This document shows positions 18,270-28,447 of a stretch of 64,000 bases of DNA, piece after piece; position 1 is the first letter of the stretch; each line of letters begins with the position of its first letter. The translations under genes were made by a program, and so were the position numbers. The DNA comes from Psychroserpens burtonensis DSM 12212. Its GTDB lineage: Bacteria > Bacteroidota > Bacteroidia > Flavobacteriales > Flavobacteriaceae. The stretch is from the NCBI RefSeq assembly GCF_000425305.1, contig NZ_AUDE01000013.1, positions 1 through 64,000 of the forward strand, in the 5' to 3' direction. The notes beneath the pieces are model-generated. The model had not been told where the DNA came from. It worked only from the letters and a program-made list of their open reading frames with translations, and made no database searches.

Positions 18270-18872
18270 TTAAGATTGATTTTTAATAAAATTATTTAGT
18301 ATGGTCATCCCTTGGTCAGATACGATAGCGCGCAAATGATATTCTAAGTAACTTTCCATCAAGTATTCCATTTTATAGTTTTCTGGAGGAAAAAACATAT
18401 TATCTTTAATCCCAGTCATACCTGTAAAGTACATGCGCGAAATAAAATCAACATCAATGGTGTTTCTGAAAACACCAGTTGATACACCATGTTCTAAACT
18501 TTCTTGAACAGATTGGTGCATTTTTTCAAACTGTTTAAATTGTAATACACCATATATTTGAGGATAATATTTCTTTAATTGATAATGAGGTGAAGACGTT
18601 TCATTTTTTAGGTGATGCATCACAAACATTTTTATGGAATACAGCTCTTCAATAGGATTCGCTGCTTTTTCGCAAATATCATCAATACCAGAGCAGATCG
18701 TGTCAAAAAGGTTAAACGTTACCGCTTCTACTAATTTTGTCTTATTAGGAAAATGAACATATATTGTTTTTTTAGAGATAGCCATTTCACTAGCAATATC
18801 ATCCATGGTGACGCTTTTAAACCCAAGGCTCAAAAATAATTCTGCCGATTTATCTATAATTTTTTTTCTCAT
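18270..18872 (-). CDS. TetR-family regulator of the efflux operon
   Basis: From the ATG at 18870-18872 the protein has 200 residues, starting MRKKIIDKSAELFLSLGFKS. The HTH is MDDIASEMAISKKTIYVHFP, a typical TetR DNA-binding region, and the C-terminal ligand-binding half is helical. A longer in-frame start at 18911 would add 13 hydrophobic residues and would lie upstream of the predicted promoter, so it was not used. It is encoded first in the operon and probably represses tolC-hlyD-RND and itself through the inverted repeat at 18895-18922. Confidence 0.88.
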   Translation of the reverse strand: MRKKIIDKSAELFLSLGFKSVTMDDIASEMAISKKTIYVHFPNKTKLVEAVTFNLFDTICSGIDDICEKAANPIEELYSIKMFVMHHLKNETSSPHYQLKKYYPQIYGVLQFKQFEKMHQSVQESLEHGVSTGVFRNTIDVDFISRMYFTGMTGIKDNMFFPPENYKMEYLMESYLEYHLRAIVSDQGMTILNNFIKNQS

Positions 18873-18881
18873 AATGAAGTG

Positions 18882-18912
18882 CAAAAGTACAACAGGAAAC
18901 TTTAAAAACAAA
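18882..18912 (-). promoter_or_regulatory. Bacteroidota-type promoter of the TetR-efflux operon
   Basis: On the minus strand TTTG (18909-18912) is followed after exactly 19 bases by TACTTTTG (18882-18889), matching the TTTG-N19-TAnnTTTG pattern. The TetR ATG at 18872 is close downstream, so the leader would be very short. Confidence 0.7.
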
Positions 18913-18922
18913 AATAGTTTCC
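18895..18922. promoter_or_regulatory. Candidate TetR operator
   Basis: GGAAACT (18895-18901) and AGTTTCC (18916-18922) are perfect inverted arms, 28 bp overall. They cover the -33 element of the operon promoter. Position and size suit autorepression by the adjacent TetR protein; binding is inferred. Confidence 0.55.
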
Positions 18923-18983
18923 AAAGTTTTAATGATTTTTTAACATTGCGTTAAAGTGTTGCGGTAGGTTTATTCATTTACAT

Positions 18984-18991
18984 TATTTTTG
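18984..18991 (+). promoter_or_regulatory. Possible -7 box before the polyprenyl synthase gene
   Basis: TATTTTTG fits TAnnTTTG, but it lies only five bases from the ATG at 18996. If it is used, the transcript would be leaderless or nearly so. No ideal -33 partner was seen. Confidence 0.3.
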
Positions 18992-18995
18992 TACA

Positions 18996-19970
18996 ATGCA
19001 ACACATTTCATCATATCGAAAGGCATTTGTAGATTATTTGAATGCCTATATAGAACTTAAAGAACCACTAAATCTTTACGAGCCTATTAATTATATTTTA
19101 CAACTTGGCGGTAAGCGCTTAAGACCTGTCTTAACGCTTATGACTGCAGAGATTTTTGCTTGTGATTATAAAAAAGCGTTAGATGCAGCACTTAGTGTTG
19201 AGGTGTTTCATAATTTCTCATTGGTTCATGACGATATTATGGACGATGCACCTTTGCGACGAGGTCAAATAACAGTTCATGAAAAATGGGATATCAATAC
19301 TGGAATTTTATCTGGTGATGCAATGCTCATTATGGCCTATCAATTATTTGAAAATTATGAGCCTAAGCAATTTTTGGACTTAGCTAAGTTATTTAGCAAA
19401 ACAGCTTTAGAGGTTTGTGAAGGCCAACAATATGATGTTGATTTTGAGACTCGTGATGATGTGACGATTCCTGAGTATTTAAAAATGATAGAATATAAAA
19501 CGGCAGTTTTAGTTGGAGCTGCTATGAAAATGGGAGCGATTGTAGCCAACGCGTCGCAAGATTGTCAAGATTCTATTTATAACTTCGGAAAGCATTTAGG
19601 AATTGCTTTTCAACTTCAAGATGATTATTTAGATGCTTTCGGGGACCCACAGACTTTTGGTAAACAAGTAGGAGGTGATATTATTGAGAACAAAAAGACC
19701 TATTTGTATTTAAAAGCTTTAGAGTTTTCTAACGATGAAGATACATTGCAGCTCGAACGTTTATATAGTGTCAACCCTAATGATCCTAGTGATAAAATTG
19801 ATACCGTGAAGCAGCTATTTGTAGCTAGCGGTTCGGCAGAAGCCACAAAAAAAGAAATTGAAAATTACACTAAAAAAGCATTTTCGGTCTTGGACTCACT
19901 TAAAATTTCAGAAGAAAATAAAAACGAACTGAAAACTTTTGGGAATGATTTAATGAATAGAAATACGTAA
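18996..19970 (+). CDS. Polyprenyl diphosphate synthase (trans-isoprenyl type)
   Basis: The 324-residue protein has all short motifs of trans-prenyltransferases: GGKRLRP (38-44), the first aspartate-rich motif in LVHDDIMDDAPLRRG (about 77-90), and the second in FQLQDDYLD (about 207-215). It condenses isopentenyl diphosphate with an allylic diphosphate to make the side chain of menaquinone or a related polyprenyl product. Chain length cannot be read with confidence. The stop codon overlaps the start of the next small gene. Confidence 0.9.
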   Translation: MQHISSYRKAFVDYLNAYIELKEPLNLYEPINYILQLGGKRLRPVLTLMTAEIFACDYKKALDAALSVEVFHNFSLVHDDIMDDAPLRRGQITVHEKWDINTGILSGDAMLIMAYQLFENYEPKQFLDLAKLFSKTALEVCEGQQYDVDFETRDDVTIPEYLKMIEYKTAVLVGAAMKMGAIVANASQDCQDSIYNFGKHLGIAFQLQDDYLDAFGDPQTFGKQVGGDIIENKKTYLYLKALEFSNDEDTLQLERLYSVNPNDPSDKIDTVKQLFVASGSAEATKKEIENYTKKAFSVLDSLKISEENKNELKTFGNDLMNRNT

Positions 19971-20320
19971 TGCAAGTACCTGCAAATTTTGAAGAGTTAA
20001 TCTCGAAAACCGAAGAATTAAAGCTCTATTCAAAGCTGATAATTCAGGTTAATAAAGACTTCTTACTAGCCAATATTGATCTCGCTTTTGATGAGGCTAT
20101 TTTGCCTTCAAGTTTAAAATACTTACTTCACGAAGTTGTTTTTAAATTGATACAAGAGAAATTTGCGGAGTACTTAAACCTACTTTATATCGTGGATGTT
20201 TCCGAAGAAAAAATTAAAAAATTAGATGGTAGTGATACGTTGAAGTTGTCTGAGCAGGTTGCTTTTTTGATTTTACAGCGCGAGTGGCAAAAGGTTTGGT
20301 ACAGGAATAAATATTCATAA
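19970..20320 (+). CDS. Conserved-looking hypothetical protein, 116 residues
   Basis: I do not recognise a named domain. The protein is mostly helical and has no signal peptide or membrane segment. Its start shares one base with the stop of the polyprenyl synthase gene, so the two are translationally coupled. The second half (VSEEKIKKLDGSDTLKLSEQ) is charged. The tight coupling and codon use like that of its neighbour support a real gene; the function is unknown. Confidence 0.65.
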   Translation: MQVPANFEELISKTEELKLYSKLIIQVNKDFLLANIDLAFDEAILPSSLKYLLHEVVFKLIQEKFAEYLNLLYIVDVSEEKIKKLDGSDTLKLSEQVAFLILQREWQKVWYRNKYS

Positions 20321-20415
20321 GAAGACACAAATATACACTCCTCTATAGGTGTGAAACTAGTTCCAAAATCTCAAGATAACGGGGTCTAAAAACAGTCTTA
20401 TTTAGCTGGTCTAAA

Positions 20416-20949
20416 TTAGAAAAACACGGTTATAAAAGGGGAAATAGGATTTGCATAAACACTTTTGTTTTCATTATACAAGACATCATAGCGTAAGCCA
20501 AAAACAATATTGTTTGTTCTATACCCTAATCCAATAAAAAGTGCTGGCACCCAATAGCTTAGATCTTGAAATGCACTATCACTAAATTTTTGATTTACGT
20601 TTGAATATTCAAATTCAACTGATGCTTGAAGTTCATATATCGGGTTAAAGATACTTATTACGCTTGCTCCTAAAACTGTGGAGTCATATGAATTTTTTAG
20701 TTTGTTATACGTCCCGTTGACTCTCATTCCTAACCCAAAATCTTCATTAAACTGATATATTGCACCAGGAGCGAGTGTGCCACTAAAGAAGCCATCACCA
20801 AAACTTAAGCCAATAGCGCCATTAAATCTCACATGTTTCCAAAATTCATTTTCAGGAGCATCGTCTTGTGAAAATGATTGAAAGGGGCTTGCGGCACAAA
20901 GACTTAATATTAGCAGGTATTTAAACTTTAAATGCTTGCAAATTTTCAT
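20416..20949 (-). CDS. Outer-membrane beta-barrel protein, small
   Basis: The 177-residue protein has a signal peptide (LILSLCAASPFQSFSQ). Alternating hydrophobic strands with aromatic turns follow (GAIGLSFGDGFFSGTLAPGA, then ALFIGLGYRTNNIVFGLRY), typical of 8-stranded outer-membrane barrels. The C-terminus ends in hydrophobic residues plus FF, as in Bam-inserted barrels. It is a single gene between polyprenyl synthase and sucA. The role is unknown. Confidence 0.75.
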   Translation of the reverse strand: MKICKHLKFKYLLILSLCAASPFQSFSQDDAPENEFWKHVRFNGAIGLSFGDGFFSGTLAPGAIYQFNEDFGLGMRVNGTYNKLKNSYDSTVLGASVISIFNPIYELQASVEFEYSNVNQKFSDSAFQDLSYWVPALFIGLGYRTNNIVFGLRYDVLYNENKSVYANPISPFITVFF

Positions 20950-21064
20950 AATTCTAAATTTGAGTTAAAAAAGGTCCATAAATATACCAAAAACACATCT
21001 ATTTTTAGTAAATGTTGTATTTTTGAATAAACTTTGTTGAAGCGAAAACGACAGCACCCATTTT

Positions 21065-23821
21065 ATGGATAAATATTCTTTTTTAAACGCAGCACATACG
21101 GCATATTTTGCTGATTTATACGACCAATACTTAAAAAATCCCGATTCTGTTGAACCAAGTTGGAGAGCCTTTTTTCAAGGTTACGACTTTGGAAGCGAAA
21201 GCTATGGCATGGATGGAGACACTGTAGAAAGTGTTTCTGAACACAAGACGGAGTATGTGCAAAAGGAATTTCAAGTTGTTAAACTAATTGACGGCTATAG
21301 AAATCGTGGTCATTTGTTTACCAAAACTAATCCAGTTAGAGATCGTAGAAAATATGAACCAACTCTTGATTTGGTCCATTTTGGTTTATCAGATTCAGAT
21401 TTAGATGAGACTTTCAGTGCTGGTGAAATTCTAGGGATTGGTAAACAATCACTCAGAGAAATCATTAGGCATTTAAATAGTATTTATTGTGATTCTATTG
21501 GTGTTGAATACATGTATATTAGAAAACCTGAAGAAATTCAGTGGATTCAAAATAAGCTTAATGTCAATGATTTTCAGCCTAATTTCTCTTCAGAAGAAAA
21601 AAAACATATTCTAAAAAAATTAAACGAAGCAGTCTCTTTTGAGAGCTTTCTTCATACTAAATACGTAGGTCAAAAACGGTTCTCTTTAGAAGGTAACGAG
21701 TCGTTGATTCCTGCTTTAGATTCTTTAATTGAAAATGCGGCACAGCATGGTGTTAAAGAATTTGTCATGGGAATGGCGCATCGTGGACGTTTGAGTACGT
21801 TGACAAATATATTCGGAAAAAGCGCAAAAGACATATTTAGTGAGTTTGATGGAAAAGATTACGAGCAAGAAGTTTTTGATGGAGATGTAAAATATCACTT
21901 AGGTTGGACAAGTAATCGCAACACTGAAGGTGGACATAAAATTAATTTAAGTATTGCTCCAAATCCGTCACACTTAGAAACCGTAGGTGCTGTTGTTGAG
22001 GGGATTGTAAGAGCGAAACAGGATGATAAATATCCAGAAAATCCTTCACAAGTATTACCCATAATAGTTCATGGTGATGCCGCAATTGCAGGTCAGGGAA
22101 TTGTTTATGAAGTTGTGCAAATGGCACAATTAGATGGATACAAAACAAATGGGACAATTCATATTGTAGTGAATAATCAAATTGGTTTTACCACAAATTA
22201 TTTAGACGCTAGATCAAGTACGTACTGTACAGATGTTGGTAAAGTAACATTGTCACCAGTGCTTCATGTTAATGCAGATGATGCAGAAGCTGTGGTGCAT
22301 GCGATGTTGTTTGCATTGCATTTTAGAATGAAATTTAAGCGCGATGTATTTATTGATTTGTTAGGGTATAGGAAATATGGCCATAATGAAGGCGATGAGC
22401 CTCGCTTTACACAACCAAAATTATATAAAGCTATTGCTAAGCATAATAACCCTAGAGATATTTATGCTGAAAAGTTAATATCAGAGGGCATTATTGACGG
22501 TGATTATGTCTCTCAATTAGAGAAACAATACAAAGATAAACTCGAAGAAAACCTTGAGGATTCTCGTAAAACAGATAAAACAATTATCACACCATTTATG
22601 GAAGATGAATGGGTAGAGTATCATAATGTGATTGAAGATAAAATGCTTCAAACTATTGATACAACCTATTCAAAGGAGGGATTAGCTAAGATCACAAAAG
22701 TGATTTCAAATTTACCAAAGGATAAAAAATTCATTCGTAAAATTGAACGTTTAGTGCAGTCGCGTCAAAAAATGTTTGATGAAGACAAATTGGATTGGGC
22801 AATGGCAGAGCACCTTGCTTACGGTACATTGTTAGAAGAAGGTTATGATGTTAGGTTTTCTGGTCAGGATGTGGAGCGTGGAACATTTTCACATAGACAT
22901 GCCGTAGTAAAAGTTGAAGATAGTGAAGAAGAGATTTTGTTACTTAATGAATTAAGTGATCAACAAGGGAAGTTCTTTATTTATAATTCTTTGCTTTCAG
23001 AATATGGTGTAGTTGGTTTTGATTATGGTTATGCTATGGCAAGTCCAAAGACGTTAGTGATTTGGGAGGCACAATTTGGAGATTTTAGTAATGGAGCTCA
23101 GGTCATGTTAGACCAATATATTTCGGCAGCAGAAGATAAATGGAAACTTCAAAACGGATTGGTAATGTTATTACCTCATGGTTACGAAGGTCAAGGTGCA
23201 GAGCACTCATCTGGTAGAATGGAGCGTTATTTACAACTATGTGCAAAAGATAATATGTTTGTGATGGATTGTACAACGCCTGCCAATATGTATCATTTGC
23301 TACGTAAGCAGATGAAGGCACAATTTAGAAAGCCATTAATCGTCTTTACTCCTAAAAGTTTATTACGCCATCCACTAGTCGTGTCATCTGTAGATGAATT
23401 TGCTAACGGAAGCTTCCAAATGGTCATTGATGACATTACAGTAAAAGTAGATAAGGTCAAAACTTTAGTATTTGTTACTGGTAAATTTTATTATGACTTA
23501 TTAGAACAACGCCAACAACTAGAAAGAGATGATGTTGCTTTGGTGCGAGTAGAACAATTATTCCCTGTACCAGAAAAGCAAATAAAAGAAGCTATTGCTA
23601 AATATAAAAACGCAGATGATCATGTTTGGGCTCAAGAAGAACCAAGAAATATGGGAGCGTATAGTCACATGCTAATGAATTTAGATGCAGCTAAAACGTT
23701 TAGAGCAGCAACACGAAGACCTTATGGGGCACCTGCAGCAGGAAGTAGTGTGCGCTTTAAAAAACGTCATCAAGAAGTTATTGATTTTGTATTTGATAAA
23801 TCAAAAAATAACCAACGATAA
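21065..23821 (+). CDS. sucA: 2-oxoglutarate dehydrogenase E1 component
   Basis: The 918-residue thiamine-diphosphate enzyme decarboxylates 2-oxoglutarate in the TCA cycle and passes the succinyl group to E2. Family features include the N-terminal YLKNPDSVEPSWRAFFQGY, EFVMGMAHRGRLSTLTNIFG (about 235-255), VHGDAAIAGQGIVYE, RKYGHNEGDEPRFTQP and the C-terminal WAQEEPRNMGAYSHM. Length is normal. A TATTTTTG box at 21018-21025 could be its -7 element. sucB follows 86 bases downstream. Confidence 0.97.
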   Translation: MDKYSFLNAAHTAYFADLYDQYLKNPDSVEPSWRAFFQGYDFGSESYGMDGDTVESVSEHKTEYVQKEFQVVKLIDGYRNRGHLFTKTNPVRDRRKYEPTLDLVHFGLSDSDLDETFSAGEILGIGKQSLREIIRHLNSIYCDSIGVEYMYIRKPEEIQWIQNKLNVNDFQPNFSSEEKKHILKKLNEAVSFESFLHTKYVGQKRFSLEGNESLIPALDSLIENAAQHGVKEFVMGMAHRGRLSTLTNIFGKSAKDIFSEFDGKDYEQEVFDGDVKYHLGWTSNRNTEGGHKINLSIAPNPSHLETVGAVVEGIVRAKQDDKYPENPSQVLPIIVHGDAAIAGQGIVYEVVQMAQLDGYKTNGTIHIVVNNQIGFTTNYLDARSSTYCTDVGKVTLSPVLHVNADDAEAVVHAMLFALHFRMKFKRDVFIDLLGYRKYGHNEGDEPRFTQPKLYKAIAKHNNPRDIYAEKLISEGIIDGDYVSQLEKQYKDKLEENLEDSRKTDKTIITPFMEDEWVEYHNVIEDKMLQTIDTTYSKEGLAKITKVISNLPKDKKFIRKIERLVQSRQKMFDEDKLDWAMAEHLAYGTLLEEGYDVRFSGQDVERGTFSHRHAVVKVEDSEEEILLLNELSDQQGKFFIYNSLLSEYGVVGFDYGYAMASPKTLVIWEAQFGDFSNGAQVMLDQYISAAEDKWKLQNGLVMLLPHGYEGQGAEHSSGRMERYLQLCAKDNMFVMDCTTPANMYHLLRKQMKAQFRKPLIVFTPKSLLRHPLVVSSVDEFANGSFQMVIDDITVKVDKVKTLVFVTGKFYYDLLEQRQQLERDDVALVRVEQLFPVPEKQIKEAIAKYKNADDHVWAQEEPRNMGAYSHMLMNLDAAKTFRAATRRPYGAPAAGSSVRFKKRHQEVIDFVFDKSKNNQR

Positions 23822-23906
23822 ATAAAAGAAGATTACCTTCCTTTAAAGGAAGATTTTATAAGAAATATAAACGGATACAAACGCTTAAAAATAAAATTTC
23901 AGAACG

Positions 23907-25145
23907 ATGATTTTAGAAATGAAAGTTCCTTCACCAGGAGAATCAATCACAGAAGTAGAAATTGCAGAATGGTTAGTTGCCGATGGTGATTATGTTGAAA
24001 AAGATCAGGCCATTGCAGAAGTTGATAGTGATAAAGCTACATTAGAGTTGCCTGCAGAAGCAAGCGGAACAATCACACTCAAAGCTGAAGAAGGCGATGC
24101 TGTTGAGGTTGGAGCTGTAATATGTTTGATTGACACTAGTGCAGAAAAACCAGGAAGTGGAAATGCTAAGCCAGCTAAAGAAGAGAAAGTTTCGACAGAC
24201 TCAGCTAAAAAAGAAGAAGCTCCAAAAAAGGACGTATCAAAACCTACTGTAACTGAAACTAAAACGTATGCTACAGGTACAGCTAGTCCTGCAGCTAAGA
24301 AAATTTTAGATGAAAAAGGAATGGATGCAGCATCTGTTTCTGGAACAGGAAAAGATGGTCGTATTACTAAAGATGATGCTGTAAATGCAAAACCTTCTAT
24401 GGGAACTCCAACTGGCGCAAACCGCGGAAGTTCACACAGTAAAATGTCAATGTTACGTCGTAAGGTTGCAGAGCGTCTAGTAGAAGCTAAAAATACGACT
24501 GCAATGTTAACGACGTTTAACGAGGTTGACATGTCTCCAATTTTTGAACTGCGCAAACAGTATAAGGAAGACTTTAAAGCGAAGCATGGTGTGAGCCTTG
24601 GCTTTATGAGTTTCTTTACTTTGGCAGTTGTGAGAGCGCTAAAGATGTATCCAGCTGTGAACTCAATGATTGATGGCAAAGAAATGTTAACTTATGATTT
24701 TGTAGATATTTCTATAGCCGTTTCAGGTCCTAAAGGATTAATGGTACCAGTAATGAGAAACGTAGAAAACTTAAGCTTTAGAGGAGTAGAATCTGAAGTA
24801 AAACGTTTAGCTATCAGAGCTCGTGACGGACAAATAACCGTTGATGAAATGACAGGTGGAACATTTACGATTTCTAATGGTGGTGTGTTTGGAAGTATGT
24901 TATCAACACCAATTATCAATCCACCTCAAAGTGGGATTTTAGGAATGCACAATATTGTTGAGCGTCCCGTAGCCATTAATGGTCATGTAGAAATTAGACC
25001 AATTATGTACGTTGCTTTATCTTATGATCATAGAATCATTGATGGTAAAGAATCTGTAGGTTTCTTAGTTGCTGTTAAAGAAGCTTTAGAAAATCCAATA
25101 GAATTATTAATGGATAACGATGTGAAGAGAGCATTAGAAATGTAA
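23907..25145 (+). CDS. sucB: 2-oxoglutarate dehydrogenase E2, dihydrolipoyl succinyltransferase
   Basis: The 412-residue protein has an N-terminal lipoyl domain with lipoylated lysine K43 in [11 protein letters not shown] and an Ala/Lys/Pro-rich linker. A peripheral subunit-binding domain ([20 protein letters not shown], about 131-150) and the catalytic domain, ending with the active-site [11 protein letters not shown] (about 372-382), follow. It transfers the succinyl group to CoA. It forms an operon with sucA and ends before a strong hairpin. Confidence 0.96.
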   Translation: MILEMKVPSPGESITEVEIAEWLVADGDYVEKDQAIAEVDSDKATLELPAEASGTITLKAEEGDAVEVGAVICLIDTSAEKPGSGNAKPAKEEKVSTDSAKKEEAPKKDVSKPTVTETKTYATGTASPAAKKILDEKGMDAASVSGTGKDGRITKDDAVNAKPSMGTPTGANRGSSHSKMSMLRRKVAERLVEAKNTTAMLTTFNEVDMSPIFELRKQYKEDFKAKHGVSLGFMSFFTLAVVRALKMYPAVNSMIDGKEMLTYDFVDISIAVSGPKGLMVPVMRNVENLSFRGVESEVKRLAIRARDGQITVDEMTGGTFTISNGGVFGSMLSTPIINPPQSGILGMHNIVERPVAINGHVEIRPIMYVALSYDHRIIDGKESVGFLVAVKEALENPIELLMDNDVKRALEM

Positions 25146-25179
25146 TTGTTTCTTCTTTTCTACGGAAATATTAAAACTC

Positions 25180-25214
25180 AAAAAGCGCAATCTATAATTT
25201 AGATTGCGCTTTTT
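25180..25214. terminator. Bidirectional terminator after sucB
   Basis: AAAAGCGCAATCT pairs with AGATTGCGCTTTT around an 8-base loop, with flanking AAAACTC/GAGTTTT adding an outer stem. It separates sucB (+) from the T9SS pseudogene (-). A very similar hairpin lies at 29085-29119. Confidence 0.85.
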
Positions 25215-25231
25215 GGTTGTTTGAGTTTTGA

Positions 25232-28200
25232 TTATTTAACTAAAATTTGATGTGTCTCAATAACTTCATCTAGATAAATCTTGAGGACATAAACGCCAGG
25301 ATTTAATCTTGAGACATCAAATTGAGCACCATTATGTTGCATCTCAATTTTAAATTTAGATCTACCAAGTACATCTAATAATTCTCCAGTTACTTTAATA
25401 TCTGTTTTGATTTGTTCTTTTGTATCTTGAATGAAATCAATATTAACAATACCTTTTGATGGGTTTGGATAGACTTTATAACTGTTACTCATTCTAGAAA
25501 TAACAGGTGGTCCAGACTCTTCTATAGTGAAGTTAATATCAAAAGGTAAGAAGCCACAACTATTAGTAACTCTTGCTTGTGCTATATAATTTCCAGGAGG
25601 TGTATCTTCGTCTGCACTTACTACAGCAGAAATACCATTTCCTTGATTTTGAATTGAAAAATACTGTGAGGCATTTGGAATACTATAACTAAAAACTGTC
25701 TAATTAATATGAGTCCAAGCATTAATATTTTGAGTACTTACAGAAAACACGATAGCATCTGTTGAGCCTGGATCAAGGCTGCCGCCGCCATTTCCTGTTA
25801 GTACAGAACCACTTGTACTAGGACGACCAAAATGTATTGTTTTATTTACAGGTATATTATTACCGCAACGGTCTGAGTCTATCATTGCGTTTAAAGTAAC
25901 AAAACCACTATAGCCATTTGCAATAGTTGTCTCAATAATTGTAGCAGCAGTATTCAGTTCGTTAATTGTTCTAGCGTTGGCAGGAACAAGAATCCAGTCA
26001 ACTGACGTTGCAGCATTACTAACTGAGTATATACCACTAGTACAAAGTGTGCTTGATCCAGAAATGGCGTCACCATCATCACAAACAAATGAGCAATCAT
26101 CTGCCACAGCATTATTACCCTTTAATTCTGCTGCAAACCAATTACCATTCCTAACTTGAAATGAGATATGTTCATTATTTATAACTTGTCCTGGAGCAAA
26201 ATCAACTCTAAAGTTATCAAATCCGCTAGTAAGTGCAGGCTCAGGAGTTATTCCTCCTGAATATTTTTCTAAATAATCAGGAGGGTTTACATCACCATCA
26301 TTTCTTTTAATATCTAATGCACTTACTACTTAGCGTTCATTAATAAGAGAATTAGCCGGTAATCTATCGATTAAATCAATATCATTAGGATCATTTGTAG
26401 TTAATACGTCTAGAATATCAAAAAATCCTCCAGAATAAGTGTCATAAGGTAACTCACCCCTTGGAGCATCTTTAGCTCTATCTGTTATTGTATGAGAAAT
26501 AGGTAATAACCATAATAGTTTTTTCTCATAACGTATCTTTCCCCAGTAGACTTCTCTATTAGATTCAAATCTAGATGGATTAGCTTTTAGTTATAAATCA
26601 AAAAAGTATTTACTAGATCCTGGTAATATGCCTAAGATTACAAGTTCATATTCTGATGCTATAGCACCAATAAGAGGTGTAACTACTAAATGTAATAAAT
26701 CACCAAAAAAGTCAGGATTATGATCATCATGTACTTCTAAGAATGGAGCTCTAGGCCCAAAACCATGGTCTACAGCACACTCATTCCCATTACTTATAGC
26801 AATATTCCTTGATTGCGTTGGATAACCAATAGCGTCAAGTTCAGACTGCCATTGCTCATTAATAGCTGATATTGGATTACTTAAAATATCAACATAACTA
26901 TAATTTAATTGTACAGCTGCAGGTGTATCTTGTATTGTTAGCGTTTCTAATGGAGATGCATAAGGAATACTTAAATTATTAAGAGTTAATAATTCTGTGA
27001 GACTTATTAGAGTTGGTACGATAACTTCTCCTATACCATAAAGTATTGGTGCATCAACATACTCATCTAAGGCATGACGAGAAAAATATTGAAAACTAAG
27101 TGGTGTGTTAGCGCCTTGCATTGGAGAGTCGTGTGCTATAAACAAGCGCACATCATGAGTTTCATTATCTGCCTCCATATCTGCTAAAGCATAACGACCA
27201 ATAACGCCTCCCATACTTTGTTCTAATAATACATTTGGCTCAGTACTGCCATTGGTTAATTTTTCTTGATTAATAAAATTTAAAACATTTTTTAATACTT
27301 CACTATTATCTTTTATATCGGCTGTACCATTTAACTAATCTATATAAATAATATCGTATTCTTGTGATATATCATCCAATAATAAATCACGAAGATCACC
27401 AGAATTAAATAAGCTATTTAAAAAATTAGGATCTAATGTTCTATCACCACCTTCTATTTCAGTTGTGGTTAGACTACTAGCATCAAAGCCTTCTGCGATT
27501 ATAAATGGTCTCATAATAAGTCCTTCACTGCCTGGTGCATAACCAATACGTAATTTTGCACCATTTAAATAAGTTGGAAATGGTGAGTTAGTTGGTCCTG
27601 GAATAAATATATTATTTGCAAAACTCATTCTGGCTTGATTGCCACTAGTCTCTACCTCATTAATTTTTACTTTAGTTTGTGAGTATAAAATGTTGCTATT
27701 TGTTAACGTTGTTTTAAAAATCCAGTCATAAGTACCATTTGTGCTATAATTAGGTTGTAATGCTTGATCGTATATAACCGTTGTAAGTCCGTTGCCATGG
27801 TTAAAGTTAATTTGTATACTTTGTATTTCATTAGCGTTATTAGAATACATTAGATTTAGAGGGAGTATTACATCAAAATTCTTTTTATTATATACACTTA
27901 TTGGAGTTGTAAAGGCTATAGTTTGCTTAGTTTCATAAGGATTTTGCCATATCCCTTTCTTACTATATTTGTCATAATATTTACCTCTGCGAACAGCAAT
28001 TTTATTGGTACTTAAAGCATCCTCTTTTAGTTTAGAATATGTATAATACAAACCACTTAGTATAATAGTAGTTTTATCTAGTTGATTATACGCATGTCTT
28101 TTTTGTAACCCAATCTTCTGCAATAGTTTCTATTAAAGGAAAATGTTGTGTATTAGGGGTTACTTTTTCCATAAAAAGGGTTTTATAAATATTCCCTAAT

Positions 28201-28421
28201 ACTCGAGTATTAACAAAGGTAGAGTCTGTAAGTGTGCCATTATAGGCTTCTACATTGGTAAACTCCATAGCAAAATCTAAAAGCACCTCGTATGGTACAA
28301 AGTTTTTATTAAGCCCATTGAAAATAGGATTGATTTGATTTTTCCGTAGCGAGTTGACTTCTTGTTGTGCAAAAGCGTTAAAACAAAGCAATAGTGGGGC
28401 TAGAAAAGTAAATTTTCTCAT
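25232..28421 (-). pseudogene. T9SS-sorted alpha/beta-hydrolase-like protein, decayed (module A)
   Basis: Five fragments on one strand join into one protein of about 1060 residues. It has a signal peptide (MRKFTFLAPLLLCFNAFAQ), a beta-rich N-terminal half and an alpha/beta-hydrolase region (RPFIIAEGFDASSL; nucleophile elbow EQSMGGVIGRYALADME). Ig-like repeats with paired cysteines and a C-terminal T9SS type A sorting domain (NSYKVYPNPSKGIVNIDF ... LKIYLDEVIETHQILVK) follow. A frameshift near 28100 (A-run) and in-frame stops at 27335-27337, 26591-26593, 26330-26332 and 25700-25702 break it. After the frameshift no further indel is seen over 2.8 kb. It is paralogous to 55530-58797. Confidence 0.85.
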
Positions 28422-28447
28422 AAATATTAGTTTAATTGGTTAATAAA

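Noticed and set aside
25232-28421. Stop-codon recoding as explanation for in-frame stops
   Set aside because: Both TAG and TAA are used as normal stops by intact genes in the window, and a frameshift is present as well. Gene decay is simpler.
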